64,000 nucleotides of DNA from Ilyonectria destructans (lineage: Eukaryota; Ascomycota; Sordariomycetes; Hypocreales; Nectriaceae), in assembly GCA_020740775.1 (NCBI GenBank), contig JAHEWK010000014.1, positions 1,178,001 through 1,242,000 of the forward strand, written 5' to 3'. The notes below the pieces were generated by a model. The model saw only the letters and a program-made list of their open reading frames with translations. It did no database searches and was not told the origin of the DNA. The position numbers were made by a program, and so were the translations under genes. Below are positions 34,721 through 45,411 of this stretch, piece by piece. How positions within the stretch are numbered: position 1 is the stretch's first letter; each line of letters opens with the position of its first letter.

Positions 34721-36410
34721 TTAACCCCGGATGGCGTAGATGGCCTCAGCCAGGCGGCCGACGTTGTCGGAGGTGATACCGGCAACGGAGATACGTCCGT
34801 CCTTGGTGGCGTAGACGGAGAACTCCTGCGCGAGACGGTCCATCTCCTCAGCGGAGAGGCCAGTGTAGGCGAACATGCCAATCTGGCTGGTGATGTGAGA
34901 CCAGTCCTGCTTGGAGCCGAGCTTCTCGAGGTTGTCCTTGAGGAGGGCGCGCATGGTGATGATGCGGTCGGCCATCTCCTTGACCTCACCGAGCCACTGC
35001 TTGTACAGAGTGGGGTCGTTGAGGATCTCGGAGGCGATGCGGGCGCCGTGGATGGGGGGGTTGGAGTACAGGGGGCGGATGATGATCTTGAGCTGCGAGT
35101 CGACGCGCTTCTTCTCAGCGGCGTCTTCGCAGACGAAAGAGAAGGCACCAATACGCTCGCCGTAGAGACCCTGGACATTCAGTTAGTCATTGAGATGCAT
35201 AAGGCTCCCGGTGCGAATGCGACTCACCATGTTCTTGGCGAAAGACTGGCAGAGGGCAATGTTGTGGCCCTCCTTCACGAAGTGACGGACGGCAAAGGCA
35301 TCCTTATCGGTGTCACCACTGGCGAAGCCCTGGTAGGCCATGTCGAAGAAGGAGAAGTGGCCCTTCTCCTTGACGACATCGGAGATCTGCCTCCACTGCT
35401 CAGGGGTGGGGTCAACGCCAGTGGGGTTGTGGGCGCAGGCGTGCCAGAGGAAGACGCTGCCGTTGGGGGCGGCCTTGACGTCGGCGATGAGGCCCTCGAA
35501 GTCGAGGCCAATGGTCTTCTTGTCGTAGTAGCTGTACTGCTCAACCTCGAGGCCGGCATGGCTGAAGACGGCCTTGTGGTTAGCCCACGAAGGGTTGGGG
35601 ATGTAGATCTTCTTCTCGCCGGGGAAGAACTTGGCGAGGAAGGCAGCGCCGATGCGGAGGGCACCAGTGCCGGAGATGGTCTGGGTGATGGCAACGCGGT
35701 CGAGGGAGACGCTGTCACCGTAGGCGAGCTTGGCGGCAGCGGGGGCGAACTCGGGGACACCGGTGATGCCGGCGTACTCCTTGTTCAGCTTGCTGTCGAC
35801 AACCTTGTGCTCGGCCTCGCGGACGGAGGGGAGGACGTAGGGCTTGCCAGCATCGTCACGGTAGGCACCGACACCTGTGGGTCAGGAGAGTCAGATCATG
35901 AGTGGAGCAAGGGAGCCGGGGTTGACTCATGTCATGATGTCGTGGGCGGGCAACGGCGAGCATGGCATGAGGTAGCGGAGGGGGCGGACATACCCAGGTT
36001 GATCTTCTTCTCGAACTTGTCGGCCTTGAAGGCTTCAGTGATACCTGTAAACGAGGGGTTAGTGTCAATGTCGGTGAAATGAGGTGTTTAGTTTCTCCTC
36101 CACCCCTTGGATCGGGGGAACGGAGGAAACGACAATTGGTATGAGACGTACCCAGAATGGCCTGTAGTCGAGAAGAACAACCAATTGATTAGTTACGAAG
36201 CTCGCGTGAAGCTCGCGGACAAGTAAATTGACTTACATCCTGTGAAGAGGTTAGCACTGGACGAAGAAGGAGGGGGTTAATTGGCACGGGGGAGATTCAT
36301 ACAGGAGGGCCCTGGGCAACGTTGGCCCAAGTGGAAGCAGCGCGGATGACGCTGAGCTGAGCGGGGCGGAAGGCAGCCCGGCGGCTGGCGACTCGGAGGG
36401 TGGACAGCAT
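34721..36410 (-). CDS. aat1: Aspartate aminotransferase, mitochondrial
   Basis: Six exons (36410-36303, 36239-36237, 36161-36152, 36044-35994, 35874-35228, 35170-34721) encode 422 residues. The PLP enzyme moves an amino group between aspartate and 2-oxoglutarate in the matrix, part of the malate-aspartate shuttle. The presequence is [19 protein letters not shown]. The mature part begins [19 protein letters not shown]; later blocks are [52 protein letters not shown], the PLP-lysine block [14 protein letters not shown] (Lys271) and PIHGARI. Exons 2 and 3 are only 3 and 10 nt: exon 2 is GAT (Asp), exon 3 is ATT-centred (A-I-L). Both are flanked by good splice sites (CACAG/GTAAGT and CTACAG/GTACGT), and together they exactly supply the conserved D-A-I-L-G. 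The gene symbol is by family. Confidence 0.95.
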
Positions 36411-38374
36411 TGTGAGGGAGAGGAGATGTTTCTGGTGGTGAGCGAGGTGGATGGGGAGGAAGAGAAGGGAAGGAAGAAGGGGAGAGGGAGGGGAGGAGAA
36501 GAAGAAGGAGGGAGGTGGTGGTGGTGGCAGCAGGTGGGAAGGTGGGAAGGTGGGTAAGGTGAGGGCTGTGAGGCAATGCGATGCGTGGAGGTGAGCAACA
36601 GAGTGTGGTCACTATGCTCACTTGCCCACACACCCAGTGCTTCCTTCCCTGCGGGCTGGCGCTCCAGCGTCGGACATCTGGGCGATCGGAGCTGCACGGA
36701 AACCAGGGCAGGGAGCTGCGACCAACCAGAGGGCGGCATGTGGTGCGAGGCCCTCTAGAACGGGACCCCACCCCCCAGCGCGGCATGCACCAAAAAGCAT
36801 GTGGCCCCCAGGGTGCCAGGGTTTGCGCCAGCGGGAAACGCCAATTCCCAGCGTGGGCAAAGGGCGCGGGATACAGCGTGGGATACAGCGCAAGCCGCTC
36901 CTTCGCCTTTTCCCCAGTCAGGACTCACCACCCGCAAGGGTGCGCGGTTGACGGGTGGCAGCGAGGAGTCGACGGCGGGCAGGAGGGGAATTTTAGTGGG
37001 GCTACCCCGGACATCGGCGCTGGTCGCTGCACAAAAAAAAACGGACAAAAAAAAAAGAAAGACGCCGTGACAACTGAGGTCCGCAGCCAGACTCAGAACG
37101 TCAGTTCTAACCGCTCTATGCTGGAGCAGGGCTGCTGAGTGGCGCGCCTGAGGCGGCCGGCCGGCCGAGTGCTCTCCTTCCATCCACCTTGGAGGGGTTC
37201 CTTTTGTCCAGTGCATTTCGATGCGCTCGCTTCGTGTGCTTAGATGCTTGTAGTCCAAATGCCCTGTCAAATACCGTTGTCAACGTCAAGGCGTCCGTAC
37301 AACTACCGCACATTCCCCGATCACCCCGATCAGGGTTGCGTTTCAGGCACCCGTCCCGTTCGAAACAGCCGTCAGTGCGAACATCGGCCGGCATTGAGTC
37401 GTAGCTGGAGACAATGGGAAAGAACATACCAGATCTGTCATGGCCATCAATTCCCGCGCCAATCCCCATCTTCTCCTAGTTCTATATTCACAACACACCA
37501 TAATTCCGATCGATCTTCTTCCACCTGCACTGAACCTTTCCACTCTCGTGTCCGCTTCCACTTCCACTTCCACTCCCACCGGAGTGTAAATCCCGATCCG
37601 TTCTCTTTTCTTCTTCCTCTCACTTGATTCTTCACACCACCTCCGGTCTGCTCCGGAAAGCGCCGGACCCCAGGTCACCCGTCTTCAACCTCCAAAGCTG
37701 GACCCTCTTGGCTCCTCCTCCGCTTCTCCAGCCAAACTGGAGCCCAAAATCATCCTCTAACGCTTCCGCTACCGCGACCAAGCCTCGTTAGCGCCCTCGT
37801 CTTGCATCATCTAGCCCTTGTCTCAGCCTTTCCGCCGCTGGCACCCATCAGACCGCCCACCCCTGGAACGCCTCCAAGTCCGCCGCGCTCCTGCCGGTCC
37901 CGTCCCTTTCTCCTGACCGGCCCGGTCCTGTGGAACGGCGAACGTGGAATCCGTGCTAGATGTAAGCCTCAGCAGTGGAAGCATTTTCGTAAATTCGATC
38001 AGGCGCCGTGGCGAACATGCCGCGCTTGTTGGATGCGCGACTTGGAGATTGCGCGGCTTGGTGAAGACCTGCTGTGGGGGTCACACAGGATGCAGCATGC
38101 ACATGGCATCGGCGGTATGGTGTAGTAAATCTCTCTTTATCATCATCATATTTAATTAACTACCCTCCATCATCGTACATATGTACAGCGTACAGCGTTG
38201 TTGATTGGGATGCGAGCGACCACGTGACCACTCACCAATCCCGAGTAAGATCCGAGATATCGCCATCATGTAACCCCGAGTGCATCGATCGTGTCGTACC
38301 CCATCATTCAACGCCTATGCGGAGGGTATTCCTCGCTTCCTTGCGAACCCAGGTCTCGTTGGACCGTCCAATAT
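36411..38374. other. Long spacer upstream of aat1
   Basis: Promoter and G/A-rich leader of aat1 at the left (36411-36600). Further right are two A runs (37028-37055) and a CTTCCA-type repeat at about 37552-37580. A CACGTG E-box lies at 38221-38226. No gene was accepted. Confidence 0.4.
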
Positions 38375-40348
38375 TTACGCAGTGCCCTGTGTCTTCTCCA
38401 AAGTCGTGACGCCAACCTTCTCATACTCGTCCATGACCTTCTCCTCAACCGACTCGTGGAACACGTTGACCTCGGTCTCGGCAAACTTGCGTGCGCTGAT
38501 GCGTCGCTCAAACAGGACGTCGAGCTCGGCGAAGGTTCGGCCGTTGGGCTCGGGAAGTCGGAAGTAGGTGTACACGATGCAGCAGAAGGCAATGCCACCC
38601 TACATTGACCTGGTTAGTATTTACGTTCTCTTTTCTTGCACACAGGTGCAGTTGCTGGGAATCGGAGTTATGTACTTACCCAAAAGAATCCAGTGAAGTT
38701 GCTCCAGTTCCAAGCCGTGGGGTTGAGCATGTACGGGGTAAGAACACCGTTGATAATACCGACGACGTTGCTGTGAGGCGTGTTAGCCATATAAACAAAA
38801 ACGAGCCAGGATATGGGGCATAGGGGATGAGTCAACTTACTAAAGGTTACGGCCGAGCACAACAGTCTTGATCTGCAGACGACGAGACGACATCTCTCCA
38901 ACCAGCGAGTAGGCGACGGTACCGACGGTCAATTGGTAAACGAGGGCCCATCCGATCATGATGCTGCCAGTAGCGAGCGCAGCCTGCTCACGGTGAGCGT
39001 CGGGCACCAGACCAAGGAAACCGAGGATGAAGAGCATGGTGCAGAGACCGCAGAGACCGTAAATGTACAGAGTTCGACGACCAAGGCCAAGAGTCATCAG
39101 ACCCCAGGCACCGAAAACACCGACCATGTTGATGGCGTACTGGCCAAGAGCGAAAGCATACGACTTGTTCTCAGAAAGACCGGCCTGCTTGAGGAAGTAG
39201 GTGGAATAGTTGGAGAAGGAGTTGCCGCTGAGGTTCTGAATGGCCCAAACCATACACACAATCTCAGTTCGGCGGCGGTCGACACCCTTGAAGCAATCCC
39301 AGTACGAAGCACCGGCGGTGATCTTCTCCTCGAGGGCGGTGGTGTGAACCATCATGGCAATGGTCTCATCGGCGTCAAAGTCGGTCTCACGGTCGACGCT
39401 GGTCAGGCGAACCAGGGACTTCTTGGCCTCATCCAGGCGGCCCTTGCGCACCAACCACCACGGGGACTCGGGAGCGAAGTAGATGCCAATGGCGAGAGGA
39501 AGGGGCCAGATCCACTGGAGGGCGTAGGGAATTCGGTAGGCCCACTCATCCTCACGGCCCAGCATGGCGTAGATGATTCCGATACCCAGCTCCTGGCCGA
39601 CACCCCAGCAGAAGTTGACGTACGTGGTGAGGTAACCACGGAGGGCGACGGGGCAGACCTCTGAGGCGTAGGTGATGGTGATGGTCTGGAAGATACCCCA
39701 CGGGACACCGCAGAGAATCTCAGCGGCGAGCAGGGCCTGGACATTCTGGGCAGTGAAGAAGATGGTGATGCAGCCAGTCAACCAAATGAGGCAGCCAATG
39801 ATAGTGTACCGGTAACCGAAGCGTTCGGAGATCCAGCCGTTGATGAAGAGACCGATAATGGAACCGCAGTTGGCACCCTACTAGAGGTTAGTGTGTGCCT
39901 TGAGTGTGGATTTCTATCCGAGAACTTACGTTGCTCAGACCAGCCTGCCAGGAGGCAGGAATCTCGTAGGTGCCATCAGCAGTTAGTTCACCATATTTCC
40001 TGTTGAACTGGGGGAACGCGTCTAATTGCCCGGTGTTAGTAGACCCACAGCAATAGGGAGATTGGAGTGGCGAAACGCACAGAAGTTGTTGACCAAGCTG
40101 ATGTCGAAGCCCTCCATGACAATGCACGTGGAGATGAGGAAGCTCCAGAAGATGGCCTTGGGATAGAGGCGGATACCCTGCATGAGAGTCATGCTGTGCT
40201 CCTTATCGGCAGCAGCCTTGGCATGCTCGATGATGGTCGCGTGGGTCTTGCTAGGGTCGGAGCCATTGAAGCCAGCGGAATCGGTGGCCTTGAGGTCAGA
40301 GGTGGCAGTGGCAGCGGCAGCCGGCGAGACCTTGTCGTCGTCGGCCAT
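38375..40348 (-). CDS. MFS sugar permease, alpha-glucoside (maltose) transporter type
   Basis: Five exons (40348-40081, 40021-39930, 39877-38841, 38770-38680, 38599-38375) encode 570 residues, the length of fungal MFS sugar/H+ symporters. Twelve membrane segments are expected. The first is AIFWSFLISTCIVMEGFDIS, the D-containing first helix of this family. Signature blocks are WISERFGYRYT, PESPWWLVRKGR, NLSGNSFSNYSTYFLKQAGL, LGRRTLYIYG and YSLVGEMSSRRLQIKT, and the cytosolic end LPEPNGRTFAELDVLFERRI. The sequence is closer to Mal-type alpha-glucoside permeases than to hexose carriers, but the substrate is inferred. The N-terminal about 50 residues are hydrophilic and Ala/Ser/Thr-rich. The in-frame ATG at 40348 starts MADDDK; an upstream open stretch is leader. 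Confidence 0.88.
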
Positions 40349-43300
40349 GATGGCGGTTTTGCAGCGGATCGGGAGTGAGTGAGAGTGCAATTGGGTCTGA
40401 TGAGATTCAGGAGGATGGTGGAGGATGGAGATTGGAGAATTGTGACTCGGGCTGGTGTGGGGTTTTCTCGGTCTAATTGTCCCCACTCGACGGACGTCAC
40501 ACAGTCGCTCTCAACGGGGATGCCAAAAAGGAGCAGACTTTTTGCAGTGTACTACTAAAAGCACACGCAGCAAAGAGATCAAGGCGGCAGCAGCAAGTAA
40601 ATTGCAGACTGCAGCGAGATTCTCAAGGGGATTGAGAGGGTTGTGGGTGAAGATGAGAGAAGAGTGTGAGGGGTAGGGAAGGGGGAGGAAAACGGCGAAG
40701 ATGGGGATCCGGGGCGGTTGCTTTATACTTATCCAACGACCCCAACATCGGCAACTGCTTGGACGAGCCGGCAGTGCGGGGTGGGAGTGAATGGCGAGCC
40801 GAAAAGGGGAGACATTCTGATAGTCGACGGCGCGAACGAGACATGGCTCGGGCGTATGCCATGCTGGGCACTGACCAGATTCCCGTTAGTGTGCGTCTGG
40901 AGACGACCACGAGACGAGGTTTTCGACGGGAGAGTAGCAGCGGCGACCACACCTGGGCCATGCTCAGAGAAACGCCATTTGATAGCCGTAGGGGGTCTAG
41001 TTCGGGCGCGCGGGGGAAGGGCGTCAACGACGGGGGTGTTGGACGACGGGTTGGCTGCTAACCCCAGTTTGGGCCAGGGCCGGCCAGGGCGACATGGTTG
41101 AACAGGCTGGGGGAACCGGGGTAGCATTGATGGGCCTGCTGTTGCTGCCATGGCCGAAGGATGAGTGATGGAGCGTCGGATGAGTGATGGGCGCGCAGTG
41201 ATTGGGTGGCTTCGAAACGAGTTCATGACTCTCCCCGTGCGTCTCGCATGGCCGAGGATGGAATGCCTCCCGGGCCATGTGGGGAAATTGCGCACTAGGC
41301 CGCTAACAAGACTGTAGACCTTTCTGGACTGGGACGCAGAGTGGGGATGCGTCTTGGAGGGAGAGAGACTTTACACTCTGTTACCACCTCACCACCCTCT
41401 TCAGTCTTGCCAAGGGACGGGGGAGGCAGCGCGAGAGGGAGCATGGATGAGACGCAGAATGGCATTAACGGTGCAGATCATCGCCGTTGCATCCCATCTG
41501 AGATTGTTGGAGTGTATGAAAACACGGGCCGTCTCCCGCTTCCCCTCCGTCTCCCCACCAGGACCCTCCCCCGACTTTGGAGAGAAAACTTGGGGGACCG
41601 GCTTGTTGGAGTTTGAAGTGGATTGGTATTAGGTTGCGGCTCTGCCGCTGCGCTTGACCTGCAGACCAGAGCGAAAAAGAAAGGTGCGAGGAAGGCGCCT
41701 CGATCAATCTTGATCCATTTTAGTGGCTTGCTCGGCGCGTGCCTGAGGGGGGGACGCCACCCGGCGAGAAGCCCGATCAACGACGACGACGCTTCAAACG
41801 GCCTCAACGGTGGCATGGCAAATCCCTTACTCGTTGCTCCGGTTTGCCTCGGTTGTTATTGGGCGCTATTTGCCCTCTTCTAACACGCTATTCTAGTCCC
41901 CCGAAAGCCAAAAAAAAATCTCGGCCTCTCGACTCGGGTCTTGATAGCATCCGAGGGACCGGGGGACGGCATATCGTCTGTCGTTATCTGAAGCCATATT
42001 CAAAACCACTGCCTCCCAACGCTATGTACTAAGCGTAGTCAACACTACGTAGGCCAGACCCGAAAACCCCACCCCCAGGATTACAGGACAGGGCCGTGGA
42101 AATGGAATTGCAACCCAAAACTCCGATACACACGTACAATGGCATGTTTCTGAACCCAACCAAGGGTTGGGGTATCCCCTGTTACGTGCCCTCGCCGCGA
42201 CGACATATTGTGGACTAACAATCACGCAAACCGGGCCAGGACCATCGGAAGTTTTCCGACCTGAAATTTGTCTGCATCCCACCGTGCCGTCTTTTCATGA
42301 CGGAATATCTGCTCACTAATTAACCACTAGTGTGCCTCCTCAAGTAATCCCTTCAGCTTCTGCCCCGGCAAGGCAGCCGAAGTCCAAAAAACCATTGCAT
42401 GTACGAAGTACTACGTAGTAACGATATCGCAGCCGGCCACTCACGCCTAGCCAGGCCAAGCAACTAATTAGACCAAGGTCCCCGCCCTGCCAGGCTGCGA
42501 CCGGGGAAACCAGCCAACCATCCTTCTCCGCGCGGGGTACTCCGTAAAAAAAAAAAACTTACACGAGAGTGGTCTGGGGGAACCAGGGAGGACCAGCCCG
42601 GAAGAAAAAAGGCGGAGGAGGAGAGCGAGTAGAGGTTAGCTCAGCTCCAGCACGCAGGTGGAGATGGGAGGTGGGGAGTTTGGAGGGTAGAACCGGGGAA
42701 AACACCGGGGAAAACATCGGGGACCACATCGAAAATCCAAAGTCCCCAGCGTCAACGGCAACTCACTCGGCCAGGGATCGTAGTAAAGGACTTATCCCAA
42801 AGGACTCAAACCACCCGTTAGCCGTCGCTCGCAGCAAGGGTTCCTGATTCTACCGTCGTTCCAGGCCATCACGAGGACACCACCGGCCAAAAAAAACAGC
42901 ACCGAGGGTGAGGAGGTGAAGCCCTTTCTGGCATGGTGTCAGCTGATTTGGCACTACCACGTCTGACACAGCACACTATATCTACGGCCTTCTCTCCGAC
43001 GGCTGGCGATGGATTCTCCTCCCTCCCTGACAAGCGCCCCCCCAAATCATCCAATCCCGGATCCCCTCTTTCGTTCTCTGATTAATGACATTCTCTCGTT
43101 TGTTGGGTTCGCGTTGGATGAACATGTGGGCCAAGCAGCGTCTCGGCATCCGTCGGACGAATGGGTGTAAGAGCTGGCGACCATGTCCCCAGAGATTTTC
43201 CCCAGAGAACGGGTAATGCTGGGGAAGAATCTGTGTTGCAACATGACAGACAGGGCCGCCCAGTCAGTTGCGGTATGTGATATATGACAGTGATGCCCGT

Positions 43301-43393
43301 CAACAAACTGCACATATCTGGAAGATCATATCAACACCATACTACGAACACAGCTATAGTACAACCCAACCCCCGGAAGACATTAACCACTTG
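40349..43393. other. 3-kb spacer upstream of the sugar permease
   Basis: No gene recognised; open frames at 40666-41295 and 41341-41880 look like chance. The permease promoter is the left part, with several GGGG/CCCC words that could be CreA-type sites, though I could not count them reliably. One TACTCCGTA is at 42538-42546, next to an A12 run. Confidence 0.4.
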
Positions 43394-45055
43394 CTAGTCC
43401 TTCTTCCACACATCATTCCACCACTCCTTCAGCCCATACGCCTTTTTCTCCGCCTCCACATGCACTTGAGTCCTCTCCCCCCCAGACATGCGCTCCAGGA
43501 TGCCTCCACTCCCCCCAATCGAGTCCCCATTCCCATCCCCATCCCTCCCGTCAAGGCCCCCCCGCAGCCCACGGCTCCGCACCGTCCCCCCTAGCGCCCG
43601 CACCTGAATCTCCTTTGCCACCTCAGGCGCCACGTCCGCGAAGCACGCCCGCAGCTCTCGGTCCAGTGAGAAGTACCCCTTCTTGGCCAGGTCTGGCGCC
43701 ATCAGGTTGTAGCTCCGCGTCAGCCGGTTGAGCTCCTCGACGGCCAGTCCCAAGTATGATTTCTCCGCCTGTTCCCACGCCGGGTCTCGGAAAGGCGGTG
43801 GGGGACGTTCCGATGCCATCCCCGGATTCGATGCGGGCGTTGTCGATGCCTCTAATGGAGCTGGTGCCTCGTACTCGCTCGCCGCTGAGCTGCTCGTCTG
43901 CCGTGCTTTAATCTTATTTGACTCCTCCGTTGTGTCGGATACCACCGGCGTAGTAGTCGTCGCTTGCTCCTTCTTCTGGTCCCGTACTCTCGGGTTATGT
44001 ACTTGCTCTGCTGCTGCATACGCCTCTGCCCTCCGCATCTGGTCCAACAATGAGCCCCCCTTTGACGCAATCATTCTTGCTGCGTGCCTCTTCCAGTCGT
44101 ATCGTAGTCTCGCCCTGAACACTCTCACGGCCTTGACCAGCTCCTGTTGCTTTTCAATCCATGGCGGCACTAAGTCCTGGCGTTGGATCATCTTGTTCAT
44201 AATGTATTCCGTCGTATCAATGAATGGGTTGTCTGCCCGTGCGTCTCGCTCAATGCCAGGGCCCCGCGGTATATTCTTAAACTGGCCTCGGGCTATGGCG
44301 TTCTCGATCCGCTCGTTGGCCAGCCCAGCAAGTCCGGATATTGTGTTGGGCATCGCCCGGAATCCAGGCTCGAACCGCTCCTTAAGCTCCCTTCGGTACC
44401 TCTCCCTCTCCTCCTCAGTCAGTCCATTCTTGCTCTTCATGTCCATGCCCGTGTACGTCGACGTTCGATCCCTCGCCGTAGCCACCTTCTCTCCAGCCGA
44501 CTTAGAAGGTCCCCTCTGTAACCGCATGTCCACAGGTGGCGGCTGGAACTTGTTTCGCAGGCCTGGCCCTAGGGGCTTCTTGGCGTCGTCCAACATCCGT
44601 AGAACTCCATCCCCTACTGGTTCCTGACCAGTCCATGGTTGCCCGGTGGCTATGTGTCGTGTGCCCTCTCCCGCGGCCGCTGGCATGTCCGCCTCGGTGA
44701 AAGCCCCGGAGTATTGCGTCCTGAAATTGGCGTCCGCAATCTTGCTTAGTAGCTTCTCCTTGAGTTCCTTTGAAAATCCCGCGTCCTCGATGGCACGCCG
44801 CCCAGCTCTGCCTCCTGTGAAAAGGGCCTCCTCTGTAGCTTCCTCCAGTCGACGGGCCAATGGCCCCGGTTCCTTCACAACAGTCGATTTTTCATCCTTT
44901 GATTCCGGCTCCTCTGCTTTTTTGCTTCCGCTCTGCTCTTTACCTGCCTGTGACGGCTGTGATGAGTAGTGAGCAACCGGGAGCACTCTGGTCTGGTGAG
45001 TCCCCTGTAGACAACGCCGGCAAACAAATGACGTCCGAGCCAGAGGCAGCGCCAT
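43394..45055 (-). CDS. Mitochondrial DUF1992 (DNAJC28-like) protein
   Basis: A single exon of 553 residues. The N-terminal MALPLARTSFVCRRCLQGTH is a mitochondrial targeting type. The DUF1992 block is at about residues 240-305: NTISGLAGLANERIENAIAR, GQFKNIPRGPGIERDARADN and PFIDTTEYIMNKMIQRQDLV, followed by PPWIEKQQELVKAVRVFRARL. Low-complexity Ser/Thr/Pro parts follow, and a second conserved helix near AVEELNRLTRSYNLMAPDLA. Human DNAJC28 carries DUF1992 with a J domain; no HPD J-domain motif is visible here, so it is only the DUF1992 part. Function is unknown, possibly a mitochondrial assembly factor. The frame opens at 45070 with GTG, so ATG 45055 was taken. Confidence 0.85.
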   Translation of the reverse strand: MALPLARTSFVCRRCLQGTHQTRVLPVAHYSSQPSQAGKEQSGSKKAEEPESKDEKSTVVKEPGPLARRLEEATEEALFTGGRAGRRAIEDAGFSKELKEKLLSKIADANFRTQYSGAFTEADMPAAAGEGTRHIATGQPWTGQEPVGDGVLRMLDDAKKPLGPGLRNKFQPPPVDMRLQRGPSKSAGEKVATARDRTSTYTGMDMKSKNGLTEEERERYRRELKERFEPGFRAMPNTISGLAGLANERIENAIARGQFKNIPRGPGIERDARADNPFIDTTEYIMNKMIQRQDLVPPWIEKQQELVKAVRVFRARLRYDWKRHAARMIASKGGSLLDQMRRAEAYAAAEQVHNPRVRDQKKEQATTTTPVVSDTTEESNKIKARQTSSSAASEYEAPAPLEASTTPASNPGMASERPPPPFRDPAWEQAEKSYLGLAVEELNRLTRSYNLMAPDLAKKGYFSLDRELRACFADVAPEVAKEIQVRALGGTVRSRGLRGGLDGRDGDGNGDSIGGSGGILERMSGGERTQVHVEAEKKAYGLKEWWNDVWKKD

Positions 45056-45411
45056 AATGCGATCCTCCACTATAATTTTATGTAAAGGGGAGGCAAAAAA
45101 GCCGAGAGTGGAGATTAGACCTGAGTCCTGAAGCTGGTGGTGAAGATGAAAGTAGCGAGCCGACGGTCCGATGACAATGGTGAAGGCTTAGTCAGCCGTT
45201 GGACGATCCTGACCTCAACTCCAAATGAGCTGTGGAAACACAATTCGACGCCTCACAAACGGAGCTCAGGCTTGGAGACTTGCAACAATATATTTCAGAG
45301 AACACCCCTATTTACATAAAATAAGAAACCCATTACTCCATCCGAACAATAACCCGATTTTACGAATCATTAGTGCTAAATTTTATAGGCTGTACTCGGG
45401 CCTCCCTTACC
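45056..45411. other. Spacer, nothing recognised
   Basis: Spacer of about 360 bases between two minus-strand genes, with an AT-rich part at 45290-45380 that is probably the 3' region of the arylsulfotransferase-like gene and the DUF1992 gene promoter. Confidence 0.4.

Noticed and set aside
34508..36082. 524-codon open frame on the plus strand
   Set aside because: It lies exactly antisense to the aspartate aminotransferase exons; GC-rich codon bias of the real gene keeps this frame open. The product is a low-complexity mirror with no domain.
38933..39664. 243-codon plus-strand frame
   Set aside because: Antisense to exon 3 of the sugar permease and without resemblance to a protein family.
43728..44627. 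299-codon plus-strand frame
   Set aside because: Antisense to the DUF1992 gene, whose own frame has recognisable domain content.
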